From Pseudomonas lini (GTDB taxonomy: Bacteria > Pseudomonadota > Gammaproteobacteria > Pseudomonadales > Pseudomonadaceae), in the NCBI RefSeq assembly GCF_030812475.1, contig NZ_JAUSSR010000013.1, positions 1 through 64,000 on the forward strand: DNA of 64,000 nt, read 5' to 3'. This document shows, piece after piece, positions 34,036 to 42,498 of this stretch (its first letter is position 1; each line of letters starts with the position of its first letter). A program made the translations under genes and the position numbers. Below the pieces are notes generated by a model. The model worked only from the letters and a program-made list of their open reading frames with translations, ran no database searches and was not told where the DNA came from.

Positions 34036-36543
34036 TCAACCCTCGCGCAAGACTGTCAGGGGGCTGGCGTTCAAGGCGCGACGAGTCCCGAAGACACCGG
34101 CGCCACCGATCAGCACGGCGCCGATCAGCGGCAGCACCAGCAGCCACGGATGCGGGTGCCAGGGCAGATCGAAGGCGTAGCGGTAAAGCACCAGGCTCAC
34201 CAGTTCCGAACCCAGCGCCGCCAACAAGCCGCTGACTGCGCCAAGCAAACCGAACTCGATGCGCCGGGCCTTGACCAGCAACTGTCGCTCGGCCCCCAAC
34301 GCCCGCAACAAGGCACCTTGGCGAATGCGCTCGTCCAGCGTCGCTTGCAGGCCGGAGAACAACACCGCCATGCCTGCTGCCAACACGAACAACAGCACGT
34401 ACTCTACCGCCAGCGTGACCTGGGCGAGGATGCTGCGCAATTGCGCGAGCAAGGCTTCGACTTGCAGGATGGTCACTGCCGGGAAGCTTCGTGACAGATC
34501 GACAATCTGCTGATCATGGCCGGCCGCCAGATAGAAACTGGTGAGGTAGGTCGCAGGCAGATCCTTCAACGTGCCAGGCTGGAAGATCATGAAGAAGTTC
34601 GGCTGGAAGTTGTCCCAGTTGATATCTCGCAGGCTGGTGACTTTCGCTTCGCGATTGACCCCGCCGACGGTAAACACCATGTGATCGCCGAGCTTGAGCT
34701 TCAGACTCTCGGCCACCTTGCCTTCCACCGACACGCCCGGAATTTCATCCGGCGCCTGCCCGGGCCACCAGTTGCCGGCGGTGAGCGTATTGCCCGCCGG
34801 CAGGTCCGCCGCCCAGGTCAGGCTCAGGTCGCGCTGGATCGCCCGATCACCGGCCGAATCCTTGCTGACGATTTCCTGCACCGGTTCGCCATTGATACTG
34901 ATCAGTCGCCCCGGCACCACCGGATACAACGGCGCCGACTGTGCCGACAGTTCGATCAACCGATCGGTGAAAGCCTGCTTGTCCGCCGGCAGGATATTCA
35001 GCGCGAAATAGTTCGGTGCGTTTTTCGGCAGCTGGTTCTGCCAGGTGTCCAGCAACTCGCCGCGCAACAGGGCGATCAATGCCATGGACAGCAGAATCAG
35101 GCCGAAAGCCAGGGCTTGACCCGCGGCCGCCAGCGGATGGCGCAGCAGCTGGCCCAGCCCGAGGCGCCAGGGCAAGGACGCGCGTGCGAGCAGTCGGCGC
35201 AGGCTTTGGAGCAGCAGCAACAGCAAACCGCCCAGCACCAGCGCGGCAATCACACCACCGCCCAGCAGGGCAAAGGTCAGCAGCAAGTCCAGGCTCAGGC
35301 GCCACATGATCAGGCCGAGGGCGCCCAATGCGGCGCCGTACACCATCCAGGTGCTGGTGGGGATCGGTAGCATGTCCCGGCGCAATACCCGCAAGGGCGG
35401 CACCCGACCCAATGCCGCCAGCGGCGGCAAGGCGAAACCGGCCAGCGCCACCAGTCCGGTGCCGATCCCGGCGATGGCCGGAAACAGGCCGCCCGGTGGC
35501 ACATCGGTCGGCACCAGGTCATGCAACAAGGCGAACAGGCCAAGCTGCGCCATCCAGCCGATAAAGGCGCCGCTGATACTCGCGAGCAGTCCGAGCACCG
35601 TCAGCTGCAAACTGAACAACACCATGGTTTCCCGCCGGGACAACCCCAGGCAACGCAACAAGGCGCTGGCATCGAATCGACGTGTAGCGAAGCGCGTCGC
35701 CGACAACGCCACCGCCACACCAGCCAGCAGCACCGCCACCAGGCTGGCCATGTTCAGGTAGCGCTCGGCCTTGCCCAGGGCGCCGCCGATCTGCCGGTTG
35801 CCGTCGCGGGCATCCTGTATCCGCTGGTTGGGGGCCAGCCCGGGCTTGATCTGTTGCCGATAGGTTTCCAGGGCCTCGGCTGTACCGCGCCAGAGCTCGC
35901 GGTAGCTGACCCGGCTGCCGGGTTGCACCACGCCGGTGGCCGCGAGATCGTCGAGGTTGATCAACACCCGTGGCGTGAGGCTGTAGAAATTGCCGGCACG
36001 GTCGGGCTCATAGGTCAGCACGCGCGCCAGTTTCAGGGTTTTCATGCCGACGTCGATGCTGTCGCCGATCTTCAGGTCCAGCGCGGTCAGCAGGCGTCCT
36101 TCGACCCAGGCTTCACCAGGTTTCGGCCCGCCACCGGATTCCTGCGCAGCGAAAGGTGCGGGGGCGCTTTTCAGCTCGCCGCGTAGCGGGTAGACGTCGT
36201 CGGCGGCCTTGATGCTGGAGAGCTGGATGCCGTTGTCGGTGGCGATGACGCTGGAAAATTCCACCACCTGCGCGTGTTCCAGGCCCAGCTCCACGCCACT
36301 TCTGATCTGTTCGGGGCGCGCCGGCGAACTGCCTTCGAGCAGCAGGTCGGCACCAAGGAATTCGGTGGCGCGCAGCATCATGGCGCCGTTCAGGCGGGCA
36401 CCGAAGTAACCGATGGCGGTACTCGACGCCACGGCCACCACCAGGGCGAAGAACAACACCCGCAGTTCACCGGCGCGGGCGTCGCGCAGCAGTTGGCGGA
36501 TGGCGAGGCTGAACAGGCGCAGCAGCGGCAGGCGTGCCATCAA
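34036..36543 (-). CDS. ABC transporter permease (YbbP/FtsX type)
   Basis: An 835-residue inner-membrane permease. An N-terminal helix and large periplasmic domain are followed by FtsX domains, about ten helices in all, ending at LNASPLTVLREG, the usual FtsX-family terminus. It pairs with the ATPase encoded immediately upstream (4-bp overlap), as in E. coli ybbA-ybbP beside tesA. The substrate is unknown; this group has been linked to lipid or lipoprotein-related export without proof. Confidence 0.88.
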   Translation of the reverse strand: MMARLPLLRLFSLAIRQLLRDARAGELRVLFFALVVAVASSTAIGYFGARLNGAMMLRATEFLGADLLLEGSSPARPEQIRSGVELGLEHAQVVEFSSVIATDNGIQLSSIKAADDVYPLRGELKSAPAPFAAQESGGGPKPGEAWVEGRLLTALDLKIGDSIDVGMKTLKLARVLTYEPDRAGNFYSLTPRVLINLDDLAATGVVQPGSRVSYRELWRGTAEALETYRQQIKPGLAPNQRIQDARDGNRQIGGALGKAERYLNMASLVAVLLAGVAVALSATRFATRRFDASALLRCLGLSRRETMVLFSLQLTVLGLLASISGAFIGWMAQLGLFALLHDLVPTDVPPGGLFPAIAGIGTGLVALAGFALPPLAALGRVPPLRVLRRDMLPIPTSTWMVYGAALGALGLIMWRLSLDLLLTFALLGGGVIAALVLGGLLLLLLQSLRRLLARASLPWRLGLGQLLRHPLAAAGQALAFGLILLSMALIALLRGELLDTWQNQLPKNAPNYFALNILPADKQAFTDRLIELSAQSAPLYPVVPGRLISINGEPVQEIVSKDSAGDRAIQRDLSLTWAADLPAGNTLTAGNWWPGQAPDEIPGVSVEGKVAESLKLKLGDHMVFTVGGVNREAKVTSLRDINWDNFQPNFFMIFQPGTLKDLPATYLTSFYLAAGHDQQIVDLSRSFPAVTILQVEALLAQLRSILAQVTLAVEYVLLFVLAAGMAVLFSGLQATLDERIRQGALLRALGAERQLLVKARRIEFGLLGAVSGLLAALGSELVSLVLYRYAFDLPWHPHPWLLVLPLIGAVLIGGAGVFGTRRALNASPLTVLREG

Positions 36544-37223
36544 GGCTCCAGGGGGGCGACCAGCAGGCCGGCTTCAAGGCGGATCAGGCGCCGGCAGCGA
36601 TGTGCCAGGCGTTCGTCGTGGGTCACCAGCACCAGGGTCGTGCCGCTTTCCTGGTTGAGTTCGAACAACAGGTCGCTGATGCGTTCGCCCGTGTGACTGT
36701 CGAGGTTGCCGGTGGGTTCGTCGGCAAACAACACATCCGGTTCGGCGGCAAAGGCGCGGGCGATGGCCACGCGCTGCTGTTCACCGCCGGAGAGCTGGCG
36801 TGGCGAGTGGCTCAGGCGTTGGCCAAGGCCGACCCGTTGCAGCAATTCGGTGGCGCGCTCACGGGCGTCTTTGCGACCGTCGAGTTCCAGCGGCAGCATG
36901 ACGTTTTCCAAAGCGTTGAGGCTGTCGAGCAGCTGGAAGGATTGAAAAACAAAACCGACATGTTCGGCGCGGATACGGGCGCGCTGGTCTTCATCGAGCT
37001 GGCTCAGGCCTTGCCCGGCCAGGGTGACTTCGCCGCTGCTGGGCAGGTCGAGGCCGGCCAGCAGGCCGAGGAGGGTGGATTTGCCTGAACCGGAGGCGCC
37101 GACGATGGCCAGGCTGTCGCCCTTGTTCAGTTCCAGGCTGAGTTCGTGCAGGATAGTCAGTTCACCTTCCGCGCTGGAAACCACTTTGCTGAGGTTCTTC
37201 GCGGTGAGAATGCTTGCGCCCAT
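36540..37223 (-). CDS. ybbA: ABC transporter ATP-binding protein (YbbA)
   Basis: A 227-residue LolD/MacB-type ATPase with Walker A GASGSGKST, signature LSGGEQQR and Walker B VLFADEPTGNLD. The ATG at 37223 starts the conserved part; the longer frame upstream runs antisense through tesA and is spurious. It energises the YbbP-like permease encoded downstream. Its start is only 10 bp from the divergent tesA start, so its promoter must lie within tesA coding sequence. Confidence 0.9.
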   Translation of the reverse strand: MGASILTAKNLSKVVSSAEGELTILHELSLELNKGDSLAIVGASGSGKSTLLGLLAGLDLPSSGEVTLAGQGLSQLDEDQRARIRAEHVGFVFQSFQLLDSLNALENVMLPLELDGRKDARERATELLQRVGLGQRLSHSPRQLSGGEQQRVAIARAFAAEPDVLFADEPTGNLDSHTGERISDLLFELNQESGTTLVLVTHDERLAHRCRRLIRLEAGLLVAPLEP

Positions 37224-37233
37224 GGAGAATCCG

Positions 37234-37839
37234 ATGCGAGTGTGGTTTTTGAGTGCTGGCCTGGCCTTGATGTGCATGGCCCAGAACGCAGCGGCGGGTA
37301 CAGTCCTGATCGTTGGCGATAGTATCAGCGCCGGTTTCGGCCTGGATACCCGCTTGGGGTGGGTGTCGCTGCTCGAGCAACGGCTCAAGCGCGAAGGTTT
37401 CGACGATAAAGTGATCAACGCGTCCATCAGCGGCGACACCAGTGCCGGAGGCCAGGCGCGCCTGCCGGCGCTGCTTGCGGAGCATAAGCCGCAGCTGGTG
37501 ATCCTCGAACTGGGCGGCAATGACGGCCTGCGCGGAATGCAGCCAACACAATTGCAACAAAATCTTGCGTCGATGATCGACAGCTCGCGCGCCAGTGGTG
37601 CCAAGGTGCTGTTGCTCGGCATGCAATTGCCACCCAATTACGGTAAGCGCTACACCGAGGCCTTCGCCGAGGTTTACACCAAGGTGGCCGATGAGAAAAA
37701 AATCCCGCTGGTGCCGTTTTTTCTCGACGGCGTGGGCGGTCATCCAGACTTGATGCAGGCCGACGGCTTGCACCCGGCCGCAGGGGCGCAGGACAAGTTG
37801 CTGGAAAATGTCTGGCCGGCACTGAAACCGCTGCTTTGA
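37234..37839 (+). CDS. tesA: Multifunctional esterase/lysophospholipase TesA (arylesterase)
   Basis: A 201-residue periplasmic SGNH hydrolase. A signal peptide (1-21) precedes block I GDSIS (Ser30), block III GGNDGLRG and block V DGLHP with the catalytic Asp-His. The sequence closely follows P. aeruginosa TesA from its first residue, which fixes the start at 37234 over the ATG at 37222. It hydrolyses short acyl esters and thioesters. It is divergent from ybbA, as in E. coli. Confidence 0.93.
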   Translation: MRVWFLSAGLALMCMAQNAAAGTVLIVGDSISAGFGLDTRLGWVSLLEQRLKREGFDDKVINASISGDTSAGGQARLPALLAEHKPQLVILELGGNDGLRGMQPTQLQQNLASMIDSSRASGAKVLLLGMQLPPNYGKRYTEAFAEVYTKVADEKKIPLVPFFLDGVGGHPDLMQADGLHPAAGAQDKLLENVWPALKPLL

Positions 37840-37895
37840 CGCTTTTCTAGCGGTCGCGTTTCGGCTAAGGTGGCGCCCCCGATTTGGAGCCCCCG

Positions 37896-38189
37896 ATGCC
37901 GCGTCCCGCCTGGTCACTTTTTGCCTACCAACTGATCGAGCCTGACGAACAGCTGGATCTGTTCGCCTGCCAGGAAGTGCGGGTGCATCTGGTGACCCGT
38001 CAACTGGAGTTGGGCGGCTCGGCCGACCGCACCTTGTGCGGCAGCCTGCTACCGGCGCAGCCACGCTGGTCGAGCGTCGACCGCCGGGTGTTCCAGGACC
38101 AGCGCCTGTGCTCGCTGTGCCGGGCCATCCTCGAATCGCAAAAGCGCGGCACCTCGCCGATCTGGCCAGAGTTGCGCTTCGAACTCTAG
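37896..38189 (+). CDS. Conserved small protein of unknown function
   Basis: A 97-residue soluble protein with four cysteines, including CSLC near the C-terminus (QRLCSLCRAILE) and an isolated pair earlier, which could make a small zinc site. Not recognised further. The start at 37896 is an ATG; a TTG four codons earlier is in frame. It lies 56 bp after tesA on the same strand and may be co-transcribed, then is followed by a REP doublet. Confidence 0.6.
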   Translation: MPRPAWSLFAYQLIEPDEQLDLFACQEVRVHLVTRQLELGGSADRTLCGSLLPAQPRWSSVDRRVFQDQRLCSLCRAILESQKRGTSPIWPELRFEL

Positions 38190-38290
38190 GGCCCCTTCGC
38201 GAGCAAGCCCGCTCCCGCACTGGATCTCCTGTGTACACAAATCCTGTGGCCGATAAAGGTCAACCTGTGGGAGCGGGCTTGCTCGCGAAG
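38190..38290. repeat. REP doublet with a third partial copy
   Basis: Inverted copies (cgcgagcaagcccgctcccg at 38199-38218 and the reverse at 38266-38288) lie between the small unknown gene and ldt. A decayed third copy (tcgcgaacaagcccgtccca) lies at about 38330-38350. Confidence 0.85.
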
Positions 38291-38451
38291 ACGGCATCCC
38301 AGGCACCAAAGATATTTGAGGCAGAACCTTTCGCGAACAAGCCCGTCCCATGCCTTGCATCGCCTGTAACAGTCGCGTCTCCCCGAAATAACGGATGCCA
38401 GTGTACAATCCCGTTTTTATACCCTTGTCGATCATGCGAAGGATTTTCCGG

Positions 38452-39423
38452 ATGTTGCCGCGTTTTCCTGCCGTCACCCGCTGCCTGACCCTTGCCGCCC
38501 TGTGCGTCGCCGGTCCGGCTGCAGCTTTGGAATTGCCCATGCCACCGCCCGGTGAAGACATCGTCGGCCAGGTGCAAGTGATCAAGGCCAAGTACGAAGA
38601 CACCTTCGCCGACCTTGGAACCACCTACGACCTGGGCTATTCGGAAATGGTCGCGGCCAACCCCGGTGTCGATCCATGGTTGCCGGGCGCCGGCACCGAG
38701 ATCGTGCTGCCGACGCGCTTCATCCTGCCCCCGGGCCCGCGTGAAGGCATCGTCATCAACCTGGCCGAGTACCGCCTGTATTACTATCCGAAAGGCCGGG
38801 ACGTGGTCTACACCTTCCCGCTGGGGATCGGCCGTGAAGGCTGGGGCTCGCCGATCGCCCACACCAGCATCATCGCCAAGACGCCGAACCCGACCTGGAC
38901 CCCTCCAGCGTCGATCAAGGCCGAGCACGCCGCCGATGGCGATCCCTTGCCGAACGTGGTGCCGGCAGGGCCGGACAACCCGCTGGGGCCGTTCAAGTTC
39001 ACCCTGGGTACCCCGGGCTACCTGATCCATGGTTCGAACAAGAAGTTCGGCATCGGCATGCGCACCAGCCACGGCTGCTTCCGCATGTTCAACAACAACG
39101 TGCTGGAAATGGCCGACATGGTGCCGGTCGGCACCTCGGTGCGGATCATCAGCGATCCGTACAAATTCGGCGTCAGTGGCGGCAAGGTTTACCTGGAGGC
39201 GCACACACCGCTGGACGACCAGGGCAACCCTTCGGTGGTGGACAAGCACACCGGGGTCATCAATGCGATGCTCAAGCGTGAGGACATCACCAACAACCTG
39301 CGCATGAACTGGGATGTGGTCCGCGATGTGGTGGCTGCCGAAGACGGCCTGCCGGTGGAAATCGGTGTGCCGGACGCTTCGGCGCCGATGATGTCGAGTG
39401 CGCCGCTCGATCCACTGCAGTAA
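38452..39423 (+). CDS. L,D-transpeptidase (YkuD family) with LysM-like domain
   Basis: A 323-residue secreted enzyme. A signal peptide (1-24) is followed by a LysM-like segment (about 45-95) and a YkuD domain with the catalytic motif SHGCFRMFNN, Cys209. Such enzymes make 3-3 cross-links or attach the major lipoprotein to peptidoglycan. The adjacent convergent gene is the lipoprotein oprI, which makes the second role attractive. AAGGA eight bases before the ATG at 38452 decides the start over an ATG at 38434. A strong terminator follows. Confidence 0.9.
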   Translation: MLPRFPAVTRCLTLAALCVAGPAAALELPMPPPGEDIVGQVQVIKAKYEDTFADLGTTYDLGYSEMVAANPGVDPWLPGAGTEIVLPTRFILPPGPREGIVINLAEYRLYYYPKGRDVVYTFPLGIGREGWGSPIAHTSIIAKTPNPTWTPPASIKAEHAADGDPLPNVVPAGPDNPLGPFKFTLGTPGYLIHGSNKKFGIGMRTSHGCFRMFNNNVLEMADMVPVGTSVRIISDPYKFGVSGGKVYLEAHTPLDDQGNPSVVDKHTGVINAMLKREDITNNLRMNWDVVRDVVAAEDGLPVEIGVPDASAPMMSSAPLDPLQ

Positions 39424-39437
39424 GGCTTGAAACGAAC

Positions 39438-39470
39438 CCGCCGATGCTGACCGCGTCGGCGGTTTTTTTT
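39438..39470 (+). terminator. Terminator of the L,D-transpeptidase gene
   Basis: Stem CCGCCGA / TCGGCGG (39438-39444 with 39456-39462) is followed by T8. Confidence 0.85.
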
Positions 39471-39490
39471 GCCTGCACGAACCCGCGGGC

Positions 39491-39522
39491 AAAAAAAAGC
39501 CGACCCATGAATGGATCGGCTT
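39491..39522 (-). terminator. Terminator of oprI
   Basis: On the minus strand, stem AGCCGATCCAT / ATGGGTCGGCT is followed by T8. It lies 22 bp after the oprI stop. Confidence 0.88.
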
Positions 39523-39543
39523 GATAACAATCCCGAAGGACTA

Positions 39544-39795
39544 TTACTTGCGGCTAGCTTTTTCCAGCATGCGCAGAGCACGCTCGTTAGCTTCGTCAGC
39601 AGTCTGTTGTGCTTTTTGAGCAGCAGCCAGAGCTTCATCAGCTTTACGGTAAGCTTCGTCTGCACGAGCCTGGGAGCGAGCAGCTGCGTCTTCAGTAGCA
39701 GTCAGACGTGCTTCGGTTTCTTTCGATACACTGCTGCAACCGGTAGCCAGAACTGCGGCCAGCGCCAGAGCAGAGAATTTCAGAACGTTGTTCAT
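39544..39795 (-). CDS. oprI: Major outer membrane lipoprotein OprI (Lpp)
   Basis: An 83-residue lipoprotein: signal peptide with lipobox LATG-C20, then an almost wholly helical alanine-rich heptad region and C-terminal ASRK whose lysine is the site for peptidoglycan attachment. It is the abundant structural lipoprotein linking outer membrane and wall. The ATG at 39795 has a strong AAGGGGA ribosome site; the longer frame upstream is 5' UTR and promoter. Codon use is strongly biased to preferred codons, as expected for a highly expressed gene. Confidence 0.96.
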   Translation of the reverse strand: MNNVLKFSALALAAVLATGCSSVSKETEARLTATEDAAARSQARADEAYRKADEALAAAQKAQQTADEANERALRMLEKASRK

Positions 39796-39815
39796 CGTGT
39801 TCCCCTTCAAGGACT

Positions 39816-39891
39816 TTCTAGTAAGTAGCTGTCTCCTCAGAGTGAGGAAATGGCCGGCGTACATACTACCCATTACTTCTAGTAAGTAAAC
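39816..39891 (-). promoter_or_regulatory. oprI promoter and 5' UTR with repeated TTCTAGTAAGTA
   Basis: TTCTAGTAAGTA occurs twice in the same orientation, at 39816-39827 and 39877-39888. A minus-strand TTTACT (39885-39890) and TAGTAT (39863-39868), 16 bp apart, are a plausible sigma-70 promoter; one repeat overlaps the -35 region and the other lies in the leader. Confidence 0.4.
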
Positions 39892-40427
39892 TGACGTGTA
39901 GCAAGAAGCAAAAAAAATTGTAGGCGTTGATTCTTTTTCGAGCAACTTTTAACTGCATTGTTTAAAAAATATCCAGCTGCGAGGCCCGAATTGAGCGAGT
40001 CCCGGCAAAAAAGTTCCCCGTGCTCACCGCTGTTTTACCTGTCTTGGCCAAAGTCTGTCTATATGGATTCGTCTACACTTTTTTTCAGCATGTGTGCGGC
40101 ACCTCTCGTATCTTTCCTAGTTGAGGTGACTTTAACGAGGGGCGTTCGTCTTATGTCTCAATATCCGGCAATGTTCGGGCGCCGACCAGGTGGAATACCC
40201 GGTCGGACCCTCCTGCGCAACCCGGGGCAGCACCCGCCAACCGGCGTGATGACGAGCGTACCTTGAGCATTTTTGCCAATGGTGCCTACTATTTGTTCGT
40301 GCCCGGTTGCGCGAGATCGTGCAGCTCTTCTCGATGTCCATTCAGGCACGGGGTGGCGTAGATGTTCCTTCGCCGGAAAAACATCGGTAAGGTAGGGGTC
40401 AGAATTCAAGACCCGCGAGGAGTAGTG
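39892..40427. other. Region between oprI and the GNAT gene without a clear gene
   Basis: About 530 bp. A 37-codon frame at 40153-40266 (plus, beginning MSQYPAMFGRRPGGIPG) has an AGGGG upstream but no recognisable similarity. A T-rich tract follows TCTACACT near 40072. The right half may hold the GNAT promoter. I cannot assign a function to the rest. Confidence 0.4.
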
Positions 40428-40715
40428 ATGAGCGAGGCGTTGTCCATCCACCATGACCAGGCTGGTCATCAGTTCGAGACCACCGTGGACGGTCATCGTG
40501 CCTACCTGACCTATATGGACCTGGGAAAACAGACCCTGGATATTTATCGTACGTTCGTACCCAACGCGTTGCGTGGGCGTGGCATTGCCGCGGCATTGAC
40601 CGAGCAGGCGCTGCAATATGCCGAGGAGATGGGGTACACCGTGATTCCGTCGTGCTCCTACGTGGAGCGCTACATGGAGCGTCATCAACGGCATGCGGCC
40701 AAGCTGAGCCCGTAA
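40428..40715 (+). CDS. Small GNAT-like N-acetyltransferase
   Basis: A 95-residue protein of the short GCN5-like group (YjdJ/NATD type). The acetyl-CoA loop RGRGIAAALTEQALQYA and the terminal VIPSCSYVERYMERH segment are characteristic. The substrate is unknown. GAGGAGT before the ATG at 40428 fixes the start; upstream codons are not conserved. A bidirectional terminator separates it from the convergent aroF-type gene. Confidence 0.85.
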   Translation: MSEALSIHHDQAGHQFETTVDGHRAYLTYMDLGKQTLDIYRTFVPNALRGRGIAAALTEQALQYAEEMGYTVIPSCSYVERYMERHQRHAAKLSP

Positions 40716-40728
40716 ACGCCAACGCATA

Positions 40729-40760
40729 AAAAAACGCCGGTCCAAGCCGGCGTTTTTTTG
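40729..40760. terminator. Bidirectional terminator
   Basis: A7 - CGCCGG - loop - CCGGCG - T7 symmetry between the convergent GNAT and DAHP synthase genes suits termination from both sides. Confidence 0.9.
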
Positions 40761-40775
40761 TCCGGCAAAAAGCGA

Positions 40776-41852
40776 TCAGGTGCGATCGCGTTTCGGCAGC
40801 ACATCCTTGAGCTTGGCATGCATGCTGCGCAAGGTGGTTTCGGTGGCGGTCCAGTCGATGCAGGCATCGGTGATCGACACGCCGTATTGCAGGTCGGCGA
40901 GGTCTTTAGGGATCGCCTGGCAGCCCCAATTCAGATGACTCTCGACCATCAGTCCGATGATCGACTGGTTGCCTTCGAGGATCTGGTTGGCGACGTTTTC
41001 CATCACCAGCGGTTGCAGGGCCGGGTCCTTGTTGGAGTTGGCGTGGCTGCAGTCGACCATGATGTTCGGCTTGATCTTCGCCTTGTTCAGCGCCTGCTCG
41101 CAGAGCGCGACACTGACCGAATCGTAGTTCGGCTTGCCGTTGCCACCGCGCAGCACCACATGCCCGTAGGCGTTGCCCTTGGTGGTGACGATCGACACGC
41201 CGCCTTCCTGGTTGATGCCCAGGAAACGGTGAGGGCTTGAAACCGATTGCAAGGCGTTGATCGCCACGGTCAGGCCACCATCGGTACCGTTCTTGAAACC
41301 GACCGCCGAGGACAGGCCGGAGGCCATTTCACGGTGAGTCTGGGATTCGGTGGTGCGTGCACCGATGGCCGACCAGCTGATCAGGTCCTGCAGGTACTGC
41401 GGGGAGATCGGGTCGAGGGCTTCGGTCGCGGTCGGCAGGCCCATTTCAGCCAGGTCCAGCAGCAACTGGCGGCCGATGTGCAAGCCGTCCTGAATCTTGA
41501 AGGAGTCGTCCAGGTACGGATCGTTGATCAAGCCTTTCCAGCCGACGGTGGTGCGTGGCTTCTCGAAATACACGCGCATGACCAGATACAGGGTATCGGA
41601 CACTTCGGCCGCGAGGGCCTTCAGGCGCTCGGCGTATTCGTGGGCCGCCTTGATGTCGTGGATCGAGCAGGGCCCGATGACGACAAACAGGCGATGATCG
41701 GTGCCATCCAGAATGTTGCGAATGACTTCGCGACCCTTGGTGACGGTGCGCAGGGCAGCGTCGCTCAGAGGAATATCACGCTTGAGCTGATCAGGAGTGA
41801 TCAGCGTCTCGTTGGAGGCGACGTTTAGGTCGTTGATCGGTAAATCAGCCAT
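40776..41852 (-). CDS. aroF: 3-deoxy-7-phosphoheptulonate synthase, class I
   Basis: A 358-residue DAHP synthase of the AroFGH type, the entry enzyme of the shikimate pathway joining erythrose-4-phosphate and phosphoenolpyruvate. Motifs VIGPCSIHD, GARTTESQTHRE, GFKNGTDG and MVDCSHANS with metal ligands are complete. The allosteric aromatic amino acid cannot be told with confidence from the sequence alone. It is the first of two DAHP synthases in the window; the other, at 52302-53648, belongs to the unrelated-looking class II. Confidence 0.93.
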   Translation of the reverse strand: MADLPINDLNVASNETLITPDQLKRDIPLSDAALRTVTKGREVIRNILDGTDHRLFVVIGPCSIHDIKAAHEYAERLKALAAEVSDTLYLVMRVYFEKPRTTVGWKGLINDPYLDDSFKIQDGLHIGRQLLLDLAEMGLPTATEALDPISPQYLQDLISWSAIGARTTESQTHREMASGLSSAVGFKNGTDGGLTVAINALQSVSSPHRFLGINQEGGVSIVTTKGNAYGHVVLRGGNGKPNYDSVSVALCEQALNKAKIKPNIMVDCSHANSNKDPALQPLVMENVANQILEGNQSIIGLMVESHLNWGCQAIPKDLADLQYGVSITDACIDWTATETTLRSMHAKLKDVLPKRDRT

Positions 41853-42021
41853 CGTTTACTCGTCAGGTCACGGGTGCCGGCCGCCAGCGAACCCGCGCGG
41901 CGGAGCACAGCAAATTAAGCGCGTCGGGGAGCGGAACCTTAGCGCGTTACACCGTGGCTCGACAATGGGCAGACACCGGTTTGAGGCGACAATCCGGCGG
42001 GAAACCCACCGAAATCACTCG

Positions 42022-42498
42022 CTAATCCAGCACCGGCTGCGCAAATGCCCGGCGAACCGTATCGTGGGAGAACTCGTCGGCGTGCTCCTGGACCCATTCC
42101 AGGGCCAGTGCCTGGTTGTCGTGCAAATCGCTGTGGGAGTCATGCATGCGGCAGTAACGTTCGATCTGACACACCTGTTCACCCATCCGCGCAGTGAACA
42201 GCGTCTGCTCGTCGACGAAGGCAATGCCCACCAGATAGCCACGCTTTCGTCGCAGGCACCAGGCCACATAGCCCAGGTAGCGCAAGTCCGGGTTCACGGT
42301 CGGCATGCGTATTTGCAGCGCCGTCCCGTGGCGCCACGCACGGTGGTAATTGCAAGCCATGCCCCCGAGACTGATAGAGTGCAGCTGTTGCCGCGAAATA
42401 CACTCGGGCGTGAGCAACGTCAATTCTACGGGTACATCGTCAGGATGAGGAAGAAAACGTCCCATGAGCACGGACTCCATGTGTCGGCCATCTGACAT
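42022..42498 (-). CDS. PilZ-domain protein
   Basis: A 158-residue protein with a degenerate PilZ fold: GRFLPHPDDVPVELTL, LHSISLGGMACNY (the D/NxSxxG c-di-GMP motif appears as S-x-x-G) and a C-terminal helical region. The usual RxxxR motif is only partly visible (ISRQQ), so c-di-GMP binding is uncertain. GGGGGGAACG precedes the ATG at 42498; later starts at 42480 or 42465 are possible. Its 5' end overlaps that of the divergent thioredoxin-like gene by up to 35 bp. Confidence 0.72.
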   Translation of the reverse strand: MSDGRHMESVLMGRFLPHPDDVPVELTLLTPECISRQQLHSISLGGMACNYHRAWRHGTALQIRMPTVNPDLRYLGYVAWCLRRKRGYLVGIAFVDEQTLFTARMGEQVCQIERYCRMHDSHSDLHDNQALALEWVQEHADEFSHDTVRRAFAQPVLD

